Assembly (NCBI GenBank): GCA_965230605.1
Contig: CBDDLD010000004.1
Location: 1,054,001-1,118,000, forward strand
Origin: CBDDLD01 sp965230605
Lineage (GTDB): Bacteria > Bacteroidota > Bacteroidia > Flavobacteriales > Flavobacteriaceae
DNA length: 64,000 nucleotides
Reading direction: 5' to 3'
Positions 36,180-44,102 of this stretch are shown in pieces. The position numbers and the translations under genes are program-made. The notes under the pieces were generated by a model, which searched no databases, was not told the origin of the DNA, and saw only the letters and a program-made list of their open reading frames with translations. Position 1 is the stretch's first letter. Each line of letters starts with the position of its first letter.

Positions 36180-36506
36180 ATGAATAGAAGAAATGAACAT
36201 TCAAAATATATAAGAGCTAAAAACAGAGTTGAGCGACTCAAACGGTTTTATACTCATCTATTAATTTATCTTATTATTAATTCTGGGATTACAACCGCCA
36301 AGGTATGGAATAATATAGGTAACGGAGAGACTCTAAATGAAGCCTTATTTGATTTTAGCACCCTATTTTCATGGATAGTTTGGGGTATAGTCCTAGTAAT
36401 ACATGCTTTCTCAGTATTTGGACTGCCATTCATTCTTGGCTATGATTGGGAAGCACGTAAGATTCAACAATATTTAGATAAAGAACAATCAGAAAACAAC
36501 TTATAA
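36180..36506 (+). CDS. 2TM-domain protein
   Basis: 108-residue membrane protein consisting of one 2TM domain: amphipathic start YIRAKNRVERLKRFYTHLL, two membrane spans (LIYLIINSGITTAKVW, IVWGIVLVIHAFSVFG) and a basic-acidic end DWEARKIQQYLDKEQ. It is similar in layout and wording to the C-terminal domain of the kinase before it and to the next protein. Its function is unknown; interaction with the kinase through like domains is an inference. Confidence 0.85.
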   Translation: MNRRNEHSKYIRAKNRVERLKRFYTHLLIYLIINSGITTAKVWNNIGNGETLNEALFDFSTLFSWIVWGIVLVIHAFSVFGLPFILGYDWEARKIQQYLDKEQSENNL

Positions 36507-36508
36507 TC

Positions 36509-36853
36509 ATGGAAAAATACAATATAGAACCATATAATGAAGATCGTAATGAAAGAAGCGATTACAGGAATGAAGAAGCCTATATACGTGCTAAAAAACG
36601 GGTAGATGATATCGTTGGCTTTTACTGGCACTTAGCGGTGTACATTGTCATCAATATCTTTTTAATCATACTCATAGGAGTAAATAGTGGTAGCTTCTGG
36701 CACTTTGGAACATTTGCAACACCGTTATTCTGGGGAATAGGTCTATTATTCCATTTCCTAGGTGTATTTGGACCCAACTTTATGTTTGGCAAGGACTGGG
36801 AAAAGAGAAAGATCAAGGAGTATATGGATAAGGAACGTAGGGACTGGGAATAA
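36509..36853 (+). CDS. 2TM-domain protein
   Basis: 114-residue second stand-alone 2TM protein. A charged N-terminus of about 25 residues precedes AYIRAKKRVDDIVGFYWHLA, two spans (VYIVINIFLIILIGV, FWGIGLLFHFLGVFGP) and DWEKRKIKEYMDKERRDWE. It is most similar to its neighbour upstream, consistent with tandem duplication. The stop codon overlaps the next start (TAATG). Confidence 0.85.
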   Translation: MEKYNIEPYNEDRNERSDYRNEEAYIRAKKRVDDIVGFYWHLAVYIVINIFLIILIGVNSGSFWHFGTFATPLFWGIGLLFHFLGVFGPNFMFGKDWEKRKIKEYMDKERRDWE

Positions 36854-37320
36854 TGTTAGAGAATCTGATCCATAGCACGATTGGCCTACTTCATACGATA
36901 GCAGCAGTACTCGCCATGGTATTTGGTACTGTGGTGCTGTTAAATGTGAAAGGCACAAAGTTTCATGTTAGAATTGGATATGCCTATGTCGTAATGATGC
37001 TATTTTTGAACATTAGTTCATTCTTTATAGTCAATTTTGGAGGCTTTAGCATCTTTCATTTCTTTGCCATTGTGAGCTTAGCTACCATAATTGCAGCTAT
37101 GATTCCTACATTGAGGCGTCCAAAAAAGTGGCTGGTATACCATTATTACTTTATGAGCTGGTCCGTAGTTGGTTTATACTGTGCATTCTGGTCAGAAGTA
37201 GGTACACGCTTTGTAGGGAATATGAGGCAGTTTTGGTGGGCAGTATTTTTAGCAATACTAGTCACAACGTTTTTAGGAAATAAGATTATTAAGAAACAAG
37301 CAAAAAAAATTAAATTTTAA
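36853..37320 (+). CDS. DUF2306-like integral membrane protein
   Basis: 155 residues with four membrane spans: HTIAAVLAMVFGTVVLLN, IGYAYVVMMLFLNISSFF, FAIVSLATIIAAMIPTLR, and WWAVFLAILVTTFLG. The histidines and the pattern KGTKFHVRIGYAYV, then YHYYFMSWSVVGLY, resemble the DUF2306 family, where histidines could bind a cofactor. It lies between the 2TM genes and the response regulator with almost no spacing, so it probably belongs to the same membrane-sensing unit. Function unknown. Confidence 0.7.
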   Translation: MLENLIHSTIGLLHTIAAVLAMVFGTVVLLNVKGTKFHVRIGYAYVVMMLFLNISSFFIVNFGGFSIFHFFAIVSLATIIAAMIPTLRRPKKWLVYHYYFMSWSVVGLYCAFWSEVGTRFVGNMRQFWWAVFLAILVTTFLGNKIIKKQAKKIKF

Positions 37321-37323
37321 ATA

Positions 37324-38079
37324 ATGAATATCATTATTATTGAAGACGAAAAGCCATCAGCAAGACGATTACAACGTATGCTGACTAGCATAAATTTTGA
37401 AGCACAAACGATGTTACATTCTGTAGAAGAATCTATAGAATGGTTTCAGAATAATGCACACCCGGATCTCATTTTTTTAGACATACAATTAAGTGATGGT
37501 TTATCATTTGAGATTTTTGAAACTATAGATATTAAATCAGCTGTTATTTTCACAACGGCCTATGATGAATATGCGTTGCAAGCATTTAAACTGAATAGTA
37601 TTGATTATTTATTAAAACCTATAGATGAAGACGATCTTAAGAAAGCTGTCAAAAAGTTTAACGATCGAAGTCCACAACAAAACAAAGTAACTCTAGATTT
37701 TAATGATATTAAGCAACTTTTAGTAAACCCTATAGAGCGCGAATACAAGAAGCGCTTCTCGGTTAAGGTGGGGCAGCATATAAAACTGATTAATATTGAA
37801 GATATTGAATGTTTTTACAGTGAAAATAAGGGAACTTATGCTTTTACAAATGAAGGTAGAAACTACCTCTTAGATACAACATTAGAGCAATTAGAGAATG
37901 AATTAGAACCGCATACTTTTTTCAGAATAAGTAGAAAGTTTTATGTGAATATAAACGCAATAAAAGACATTATCAGCTATACCAATTCTAGACTTCAAAT
38001 TAAACTGAAAACCTATAACGAGCAAGAAGTTATAGTAGCTAGAGAACGCGTTAAAGATTTTAAAAACTGGTTAGAATAA
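37324..38079 (+). CDS. LytR/AlgR-family response regulator
   Basis: 251 residues: receiver domain (1-120) with acidic pocket IIIIEDEK, phospho-acceptor Asp53 in IFLDIQLSD, FTTAYDEYA and YLLKPID, then a LytTR DNA-binding domain (about 145-250; FSVKVGQHIKLINIEDIECF, FFRISRKFYVNINAIKDI). It closes the operon led by the DUF2141 gene and pairs with the kinase at 34811. LytTR regulators bind direct repeats; I did not find an obvious target in this window. Its end overlaps the convergent DnaJ gene by nine bases. Confidence 0.93.
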   Translation: MNIIIIEDEKPSARRLQRMLTSINFEAQTMLHSVEESIEWFQNNAHPDLIFLDIQLSDGLSFEIFETIDIKSAVIFTTAYDEYALQAFKLNSIDYLLKPIDEDDLKKAVKKFNDRSPQQNKVTLDFNDIKQLLVNPIEREYKKRFSVKVGQHIKLINIEDIECFYSENKGTYAFTNEGRNYLLDTTLEQLENELEPHTFFRISRKFYVNINAIKDIISYTNSRLQIKLKTYNEQEVIVARERVKDFKNWLE

Positions 38080-38496
38080 ATCAAAAACATCACCGATGCC
38101 ATCTAACAGATCATCAGCCCCAGAAAAGATACCACCTAGAATATCGCCACCTAGAAAAATATCTAGTAATAAAAGATCTTCTAAAGTTGTATCTCTATAG
38201 GTCTTAGATTTCTTTTTAGCTTCTTTCTTCCATTCTTTATATTCTTTCTCTTTTTGCTGAGGCATAGTTACTAAACCAGTTTCTGTGTTTAGCATTTTAT
38301 CATAAGTTCGACGCTTCTCTTTGTCAGATAAAATATCGAATGCCTCAACCAATTGGTTAAAACGTTCTGCAGCTTCGGCAGACGAATCCTTATCAGGATG
38401 ATATTTGGCAATTTCTGTTCTGAATGCTTTTTTAATAGTATCCAAATCAGCCTTTGGGTCTACATTAAGCAGTTTGTAATAATTGATTGGTGCCAT
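38071..38496 (-). CDS. DnaJ-domain protein
   Basis: 141 residues. The J domain fills residues 4-70 with the HPD motif in IAKYHPDKDSS and QLVEAFDILSDKEKRRTYDK. A charged linker (KEKEYKEWKKEAKKKSKTY) is followed by a Leu/Gly/Asp-rich tail (LEDLLLLDIFLGGDILGG, DDLLDGIGDVFDLF), which looks amphipathic. It lacks the zinc-finger and client domains of DnaJ, so it should recruit Hsp70 to a specific site. A GCCTAC / GTAGGC inverted repeat (38498-38524) overlaps its leader. Confidence 0.85.
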   Translation of the reverse strand: MAPINYYKLLNVDPKADLDTIKKAFRTEIAKYHPDKDSSAEAAERFNQLVEAFDILSDKEKRRTYDKMLNTETGLVTMPQQKEKEYKEWKKEAKKKSKTYRDTTLEDLLLLDIFLGGDILGGIFSGADDLLDGIGDVFDLF

Positions 38497-38549
38497 AGCC
38501 TACGGTTTTACATAATAAGTAGGCGAGATTTATAATTTGTTACACTGTA

Positions 38550-39716
38550 TTACTCTTCAATACGATTATCATCAAAGGCAGACGGTAGTAGTTTTGGTAT
38601 AAACTTTACAAATAAAGGAAGTAATAGCATGCCGCCTGGAAGCATAAAAATGGCTAAACTAGGTATAGATTTAAAAATATCGAGTAATTGATCTTGTATC
38701 TTCTTTTGTTCTTCATCCGTAAGACTACGCTGTGTAGATTGGGTTAATAACAGCATAGCTTCCTTACTCTGTGAAAGTTCCTTAAGGAGGCGCTTACTAT
38801 TTCGTTTTATCAATTTTGAAACCAATTTACTACTATTATCATAGAAACTTTGTGCTAAGTTTTTAGAACTCAGGAAAGCAATTTTAGATCGGTTATTCTG
38901 GTAGAATAAATTAATATCGTTGATGGACTGAATTAAAACCTGAATGTCTAAATCGAGATCTCTTTTTAATTGACTTAAATACTGATATTCATTTTTGTCA
39001 ATATGAGTATCACTCCAAGATGCCATACATACCATATCAATGATATATAATTTTTCAAGAGGATGTATAATCGTCTGTATAATATCATCATAAGCAACTT
39101 CAATATCATTTTTATGGCGCAGAGACGACTCAAAAAGCTTTATAAGGTTATCATCATACTTAGTCTTTGTCACTTTAGAATCTAGTACCTTAAAAACGAT
39201 AGTCTCTAATGCAGCTTCAAATTTATTGACGTAAGTTTTTGCGTCTTCGCCATGTAAAAACATATTATAACCCAGTATATCTATAAAGAGTAATGCATTT
39301 ATTAAGAAGTAATTAAAGTTCTTTGTAATAATATTATCATCGACATGTATACGTCTTTGAATGATCTTTTCAAGCAGGCTATCCGTTTTCTTTTCACCAA
39401 ATAGTTCAGAGAAGATAGAACGTTTATATTCTTCAATAGCATTGTAATAATTGATCACACTTTCTACAAAATCTACATCGGGGTTTTCAGATTTATGGGT
39501 ATAGTAAAATGCTACAAAAAGATTAATCTTACTACGTTCTTCTTCAGTAAGATCTGGATTTACAACAACATCGTTTATGATACTGACATTACTGCCATAG
39601 ATAAAGCCGGTTGCTTTAAGCTGGGTATAAAAATCGATAGCATCTAATTGAAAAATTGAATGCTCAGAAACTTCTTTTAATAATTTTTTTATCCAACCGT
39701 GGGCCGATGGATTCAT
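38550..39716 (-). CDS. LETM1-related protein
   Basis: 388 residues, largely helical. The C-terminus (about 335-385) has SIPSLAIFMLPGGMLLLP and LFVKFIPKLLPSAF, the Pro/Gly hydrophobic signature of LETM1-like proteins, preceded by SLTDEEQKKIQDQLLDIFKS. The N-terminal 300 residues show no known domain. I recall flavobacterial relatives being called LETM1-related biofilm-associated proteins; that link is not verifiable here. It lies 53 bases upstream of the DnaJ gene on the same strand. Confidence 0.65.
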   Translation of the reverse strand: MNPSAHGWIKKLLKEVSEHSIFQLDAIDFYTQLKATGFIYGSNVSIINDVVVNPDLTEEERSKINLFVAFYYTHKSENPDVDFVESVINYYNAIEEYKRSIFSELFGEKKTDSLLEKIIQRRIHVDDNIITKNFNYFLINALLFIDILGYNMFLHGEDAKTYVNKFEAALETIVFKVLDSKVTKTKYDDNLIKLFESSLRHKNDIEVAYDDIIQTIIHPLEKLYIIDMVCMASWSDTHIDKNEYQYLSQLKRDLDLDIQVLIQSINDINLFYQNNRSKIAFLSSKNLAQSFYDNSSKLVSKLIKRNSKRLLKELSQSKEAMLLLTQSTQRSLTDEEQKKIQDQLLDIFKSIPSLAIFMLPGGMLLLPLFVKFIPKLLPSAFDDNRIEE

Positions 39717-39860
39717 ACTAATAGTGCTTAGGGTATAAAGATAGTTTTTCCATTATAAAGTTAACATCAAATTTTATTTATGAAAAATATAAAACCGCTC
39801 CATTCATTTTTTCGTAGGTATGGTGAGAATCAAAAATTAAATAACAAAATCTCATTAATC

Positions 39861-40514
39861 ATGAAAAAATTTAAAATTTTAACTGTGGCTACAATTATAG
39901 GAATTGTTGGCTATTTTACAATTGCTGCGGATCATATTGATGCACCTGCAGTATCTGGAGGCACTAATGACATTGCCGACTTTTATGCCTTTCAAGGTGA
40001 AGATACATCAAATCTTGTACTTGCAGTTACAGTTCAAGGGATGCTAACACCATCTACAACTGCAAATGCTGCTTTTGATGAAAACACCCTTTTAGAATTT
40101 AATATTGACACTAATAATGACAATGTTGAAGATCTAGTAATCCAAGCCACTGCAAGAGATGGTAGAATGTACTTTTTTGGGCCGGAAGTGCCTCCTACTA
40201 CTGGACTTAACAGCACAATTCTTGCAGATAGTAATTTACAAGCTATCGTAGATATTACTCAATATGGGGAAACGCCTATTGTTGAAAGTGCTAATGGTAT
40301 GCAATTTTTTGCTGGTCCAAGAGATGACCCTTTCTTTTTCGATTTTGGACAATTTTCTGCCATTATAGGAGGTACAGCATCAGGGTTTAATAGCCCGGGA
40401 CAAGACTCTTTTGCTGGCACTAATGTGCTTTCAGTTGTTATTGAACTCCCTAAATCTATGGTAGGAGGTTCAGGAACTATCAATACATGGGTAGAATCAA
40501 AACGTAGACAATAA
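39861..40514 (+). CDS. DUF4331 protein, N-terminal half
   Basis: 217-residue exported protein with a signal-like N-terminus (ILTVATIIGIVGYFTIAA). The mature start ADHIDAPAVSGGTNDIADFY and later GDGRMYFF-like, QFFAGPRDDPFFFD and NVLSVVIELPKS segments match the front part of DUF4331 proteins. Those normally continue into a region with a DNVDANDKPFL-type end, which here is the next gene. I chose ATG 39861; an in-frame ATG at 39780 would place about 27 residues before the signal. No enzymatic role is known for DUF4331. Confidence 0.8.
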   Translation: MKKFKILTVATIIGIVGYFTIAADHIDAPAVSGGTNDIADFYAFQGEDTSNLVLAVTVQGMLTPSTTANAAFDENTLLEFNIDTNNDNVEDLVIQATARDGRMYFFGPEVPPTTGLNSTILADSNLQAIVDITQYGETPIVESANGMQFFAGPRDDPFFFDFGQFSAIIGGTASGFNSPGQDSFAGTNVLSVVIELPKSMVGGSGTINTWVESKRRQ

Positions 40515-40531
40515 TTTTAAAACAAAACATT

Positions 40532-41092
40532 ATGAAACTTAATAATATAAAATTAATAGCACTTACACTTTTAGCCACCATTGCCACTTATAGTTGTAGC
40601 GATGATGATGATTTACCAACAGGCCCAACGGGCCCTAATTTTACAGGGACTTATGTTCAGGAAGATCAAATGGCTCGTCCAGGAGTTAATACAGTTTTTG
40701 TGACAGATGGTGTAGAAGATTCATTTAACGTGACGATCCCATCACAACAAAATGCAGCATTCCAAATGATGTTTCAAAACAATTTAGAAGCATTGAGCCC
40801 GGCATTTAACGATCCTACAGATACTAATGCTCTTGGATTAACAGCAGCACAATTCACTGGATTATTATCTACAGATGTATTAAATGTGTCTTTAGATGGC
40901 ACTACCACATTCTTTGACGGTACTAATGTATTAACCGGAAGAACCTTGGCTGATGATGTGATTACTGTAGAATTACTACTCATTTTTGGAGGTGAGGATT
41001 TTTCTGAAAACCCAAACCTTTCAGATGACAATGTTGACGCTAATGACAAACCTTTTTTAAGTTCATTTCCTTACCTGGCTTCGCCTTGGTAA
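40532..41092 (+). CDS. DUF4331 protein, C-terminal half, lipoprotein
   Basis: 186 residues with a lipobox: LLATIATYSC (Cys near 22) followed by a run of four Asp. The body has EDQMARPGVNTVFVTDG, RTLADDVITVELLLIFGG and DDNVDANDKPFLSSFPYLAS, which correspond to the back part of DUF4331 proteins. With the preceding gene, 17 bases away, it makes up one DUF4331 unit as two separately exported chains. They probably assemble, with this one anchored by lipid. A 14-bp hairpin follows. Confidence 0.8.
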   Translation: MKLNNIKLIALTLLATIATYSCSDDDDLPTGPTGPNFTGTYVQEDQMARPGVNTVFVTDGVEDSFNVTIPSQQNAAFQMMFQNNLEALSPAFNDPTDTNALGLTAAQFTGLLSTDVLNVSLDGTTTFFDGTNVLTGRTLADDVITVELLLIFGGEDFSENPNLSDDNVDANDKPFLSSFPYLASPW

Positions 41093-41102
41093 CCCCAATG
41101 AT

Positions 41103-41136
41103 GATTCTGAAATGACCGAAGCGTCATTTCAGAATC
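41103..41136 (+). other. Perfect 14-bp hairpin between DUF4331 and TPR genes
   Basis: GATTCTGAAATGAC and GTCATTTCAGAATC flank a six-base loop (CGAAGC). The stem is perfect but is followed by TAATTTATA, not a T-run. It may set differential mRNA stability or partial termination between the lipoprotein gene and the TPR gene. Confidence 0.75.
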
Positions 41137-41167
41137 TAATTTATAAACAAACACAAATACATAACTC

Positions 41168-42454
41168 ATGAAATCTATACGAATCCTTATAATCCTATGT
41201 ACCACTTTAATGGTGAGCTGTGATCAATCTCAACCAGATATAGTAACCAAGGTTGAGGATTATGAACAAATCATACAACAATCCCCGGAAAGTAATACCT
41301 TGTATACAGATGTAGCATTCTGGACTACAAAAATTAATACTGCTCCAAATCAATTCCCTTATTACGTTAAGCGTGCTGGTGCTTATTCAAAATGTTTTAG
41401 TACTATAGGAAAGATTGATGATCTTATTAATGCCGAATCTGACCTGATCAAGGCTAATGAAATGACATCACACAACAATGCTAGTATTCTGAGAGCATTA
41501 GCCGCTAATTATATTTCTCAGCACCGATTTAAAGAAGCTCTAGAAGCTTTAGAACGCGCAGAAGAAAATGGCAAAAATCTAATGGCTAGCAAGAAAATGC
41601 TATTTGATGCCCATTTAGAATTAGGGAACTACGATAAAGCTCAGCAATACCTGGTAAGCTTTAAAAATACATCCGATTTTGATTATCTGATTAGACGCTC
41701 AAAGTGGGAGGACCATATTGGCAATTTAGACAATGCGATCCGATTTATGGAGCGTGCTCTCAAGATTGCTGAATCGTCTAACATTGCGTATACCAAACAA
41801 TGGGCATACACCAATTTGGCTGATTTCTATGGGCACGCCGGAAGAATTCAAGAGTCTTATGAACTGTATTTAAAAGCATTAGAACTAGACCCTCATGATG
41901 CTTATGCCAAAAAAGGTATTGCCTGGATACTTTACTCTTATGAGAAGAATACCGATGAGGCACTACGCATCATGAACCACATAACCCAATATCATAATGC
42001 ACCAGATAACCATCTCTTAATTTCTGAGATTGCAGAGTTTAAAAATGATATTGCACTAAAAGATAAAGCTCTAGAAACATACAAAGATGTTTCTAATAAT
42101 GATATGTACGGCGCTATGTACAACAAGTACAACGTGTTACTGTATACGGAACCGCCATTAATTACTACTGATGCTATAGAATTAGCCAAGACTGAAGTTG
42201 AAAATCGCCCCACACCAGAGTCCTATGATCTTTTAGCATGGAGCTATTTCAAAGCCGGACAATTAGATGAAGCCTTAACTATTGTTGAAACTAAGATCGA
42301 AGGCTTTACCTATGAACCTACTATTCTCTATCATGTGGCTGAGATCTATAAGGCTGTGGGTAAGCAAATAGAAGTTGATGTAATTAAAGAAGAATTATTG
42401 GCTAGTCTATATGAACTAGGACCAACCATGGAAGATAAAATTAAGCAATTATAA
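41168..42454 (+). CDS. TPR-repeat lipoprotein
   Basis: 428 residues with a lipobox (IILCTTLMVSC, Cys18). The rest is a solenoid of tetratricopeptide repeats, clearest in LERAEENGKNLMASKKMLFD, WAYTNLADFYGHAGRIQESY, LYLKALELDPHDAYAKKGIA and YDLLAWSYFKAGQLDEALTI. It follows the two DUF4331 genes on the same strand and is probably their partner scaffold. The transcript appears to end at the terminator at 42640. The neighbouring convergent sigma/anti-sigma pair may control this cluster. Confidence 0.85.
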   Translation: MKSIRILIILCTTLMVSCDQSQPDIVTKVEDYEQIIQQSPESNTLYTDVAFWTTKINTAPNQFPYYVKRAGAYSKCFSTIGKIDDLINAESDLIKANEMTSHNNASILRALAANYISQHRFKEALEALERAEENGKNLMASKKMLFDAHLELGNYDKAQQYLVSFKNTSDFDYLIRRSKWEDHIGNLDNAIRFMERALKIAESSNIAYTKQWAYTNLADFYGHAGRIQESYELYLKALELDPHDAYAKKGIAWILYSYEKNTDEALRIMNHITQYHNAPDNHLLISEIAEFKNDIALKDKALETYKDVSNNDMYGAMYNKYNVLLYTEPPLITTDAIELAKTEVENRPTPESYDLLAWSYFKAGQLDEALTIVETKIEGFTYEPTILYHVAEIYKAVGKQIEVDVIKEELLASLYELGPTMEDKIKQL

Positions 42455-42527
42455 ATGCTATAAAATTAAAACGGTTCATACTTTTCTTATGAATCGATAA
42501 AAATATTAATAAAACAGATTCCGAAAT

Positions 42528-42591
42528 ACTACCTATTGCACGAATCGGATGTTAGAAAAGCGTTGAGCATTACGTATTCGCTTTAGGTAGT
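42528..42591. other. Long imperfect hairpin in the 238-base gene-free stretch
   Basis: ACTACCTA (42528-42535) pairs with TAGGTAGT (42584-42591). Inside, GC pairs with GC, GAAT (42542-42545) with ATTC (42576-42579), and CG and ATG with CG and CAT further in. It lies between the TPR gene and the terminator at 42640. No open frame covers it. It could be a 3' UTR structure, a small RNA or a remnant of a mobile repeat. Confidence 0.5.
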
Positions 42592-42639
42592 TACTAAAAT
42601 ACATTTCCTTGAGTTTTTTGTTGGATGGTTTGATTGAAG

Positions 42640-42671
42640 CACCTGCTCCTTTTTAGGAGTGGGTGTTTTTT
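42640..42671 (+). terminator. Intrinsic terminator, plus strand
   Basis: An 11-bp stem (CACCTGCTCCT / AGGAGTGGGTG, two G-T pairs) with loop TTTT is followed by six T. It is oriented to end the DUF4331-TPR transcript, 186 bases beyond the TPR stop codon, just before the convergent anti-sigma gene. Confidence 0.8.
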
Positions 42672-42692
42672 ATGAAATAAACATGTTGAAAA

Positions 42693-43484
42693 TTATGGCA
42701 CACTCGCCACAATACCTAAAGTATGTAATTGCTCCATGGTTGGGCTTTCGCTACCGCCTTCAGGTTCTAAGGTAATTCCAAAGGCCTGGCTTTCGTTAGC
42801 ATTGGCAATAGTAAAGATTTTATTATCGTCTGTGTTGAAGTTATCTATAGTGCCTAAACTTGTTGGTGTGAGCGGGTTCAAGGTTAACGACCATACCTGA
42901 TAGACCTTTCCTTCAGGTACTTCAGGTAAGCCCTGAGCATCTAGATAAATGGTATTATCGTTTTTATCCCAATAGACTTTAGCATAAGTGGTCTCAAAAT
43001 TGGCTTGCCCACCTAGTGGCACTGAGATGATCTCTCTATCTCTTAATACATCTAATAAGTTTTTTGTGGCCGCCAAATCGTTTTTAGCAGCTTCAATCTG
43101 CTGTTCTAGATACGACTTTTCAATATCAGCAGTTTGCAGATCGTCTTGTAATTGATCTTTGGTATTGATGGTCCATAATAATGCTCCAGCCAATACTAGC
43201 GAGGCTGCCCATCCGGAATATGTGATCCAATTGTATGATTTAGATCGAAGCTGTACAACTTTGCCATCATCTTGTATTTGGTCTTTAATCGCATTGAAAG
43301 CTTTACCGTTTGATGATAATGATGACGAGAGTTGTAATATTGCAGTTTCAATAGCTTCAACTTCAGCTAACAATTCAGGATGTTGCTCTATAAGCGCAGC
43401 GACTTCCTGATTTTCTTTTTCAGAAAGTTGCCCGGCTACGTAGAGCTCTAAAATACCTGATTCTATGTACGACTTTATATCCAT
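42693..43484 (-). CDS. RskA-like anti-sigma factor
   Basis: 263 residues. The N-terminal cytoplasmic part (1-70) has GILELYVAGQLSEKENQEVA, as in anti-sigma-K domains; one membrane segment (YSGWAASLVLAGALLW, about 87-102) is followed by a coiled-coil (about 105-145) and a periplasmic beta-rich domain with VYQVWSLTLNPLTPTSLG, the RskA-family C-terminus. It should hold the neighbouring sigma factor inactive. One base separates it from the sigma gene upstream, which is translated first. Confidence 0.88.
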   Translation of the reverse strand: MDIKSYIESGILELYVAGQLSEKENQEVAALIEQHPELLAEVEAIETAILQLSSSLSSNGKAFNAIKDQIQDDGKVVQLRSKSYNWITYSGWAASLVLAGALLWTINTKDQLQDDLQTADIEKSYLEQQIEAAKNDLAATKNLLDVLRDREIISVPLGGQANFETTYAKVYWDKNDNTIYLDAQGLPEVPEGKVYQVWSLTLNPLTPTSLGTIDNFNTDDNKIFTIANANESQAFGITLEPEGGSESPTMEQLHTLGIVASVP

Positions 43485-43485
43485 A

Positions 43486-44019
43486 TTATAAAACCATATC
43501 CCGCAATTGCTGGATACAGTTTCGATTTCTTGTTTTTACGGTTCCTATCGGAATATCTAATTTTTCCGAGGTTTCTTTTTGTGTGTACCCCTTGAAATAT
43601 AAGAATTCAATCAATTCTATGCATTTTTTACCCAACTTGGTCACAAAAGTTTTAATGCCAATAGCATCTGTACTGGCACTAAGATCTTCAGAACTCCGTA
43701 TTATATCTACGAAATTTGTAACATCTAGGTTTTGTTTCGATTGTTTAAACGCTTTTGATCTTGTCTTATCTATGGCTGCGTTGCGAGCTATGTTTAAGAT
43801 CCAAGTAAAGAAACGTCCCTTCTTAGAAGAATAACTATTAGCATTGTGCCATGCTTTTATAAAGACATCTTGGGTGAGTTCATTAGCAATGTCTACATCT
43901 CTAACAATATTATAGATAACACCATGAATACTATCGCCGTACATCTGATACAGTTGTTCAAATGCATTCTGATCCTTGCTCTGGAATTGTATTACTAATT
44001 GGTTTAAATCCTGTGTCAA
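43486..44019 (-). CDS. ECF-type RNA polymerase sigma factor
   Basis: 177 residues, the usual ECF length. Region 2: DSIHGVIYNIVRDVDIANEL and TQDVFIKAWHNANSYSS; region 4: CIELIEFLYFKGYTQKETSE, KLDIPIGTVKTRNRNCI. It resembles SigK-group factors, matching the RskA-like partner. The pair is convergent with the DUF4331-TPR cluster, and I infer that cluster as a candidate target because all three loci belong together in position; no shared promoter motif could be confirmed by eye. Confidence 0.92.
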   Translation of the reverse strand: MTQDLNQLVIQFQSKDQNAFEQLYQMYGDSIHGVIYNIVRDVDIANELTQDVFIKAWHNANSYSSKKGRFFTWILNIARNAAIDKTRSKAFKQSKQNLDVTNFVDIIRSSEDLSASTDAIGIKTFVTKLGKKCIELIEFLYFKGYTQKETSEKLDIPIGTVKTRNRNCIQQLRDMVL

Positions 44020-44051
44020 TCTATATTATAAATAGGAGAAATCTAATCTAT

Positions 44052-44080
44052 AAAAGCTATCAATATTGATAGCTTTTTTT
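44052..44080. terminator. Bidirectional terminator-like palindrome
   Basis: Arms AAAAGCTATCAA (44052-44063) and TTGATAGCTTTT (44066-44077) are a perfect inverted repeat flanked by A and T runs. It lies between the SOD-like lipoprotein gene and the sigma gene, both on the minus strand, so it should end the lipoprotein transcript. Confidence 0.8.
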
Positions 44081-44102
44081 GAATTTTCATTTGATGTGTT
44101 TT

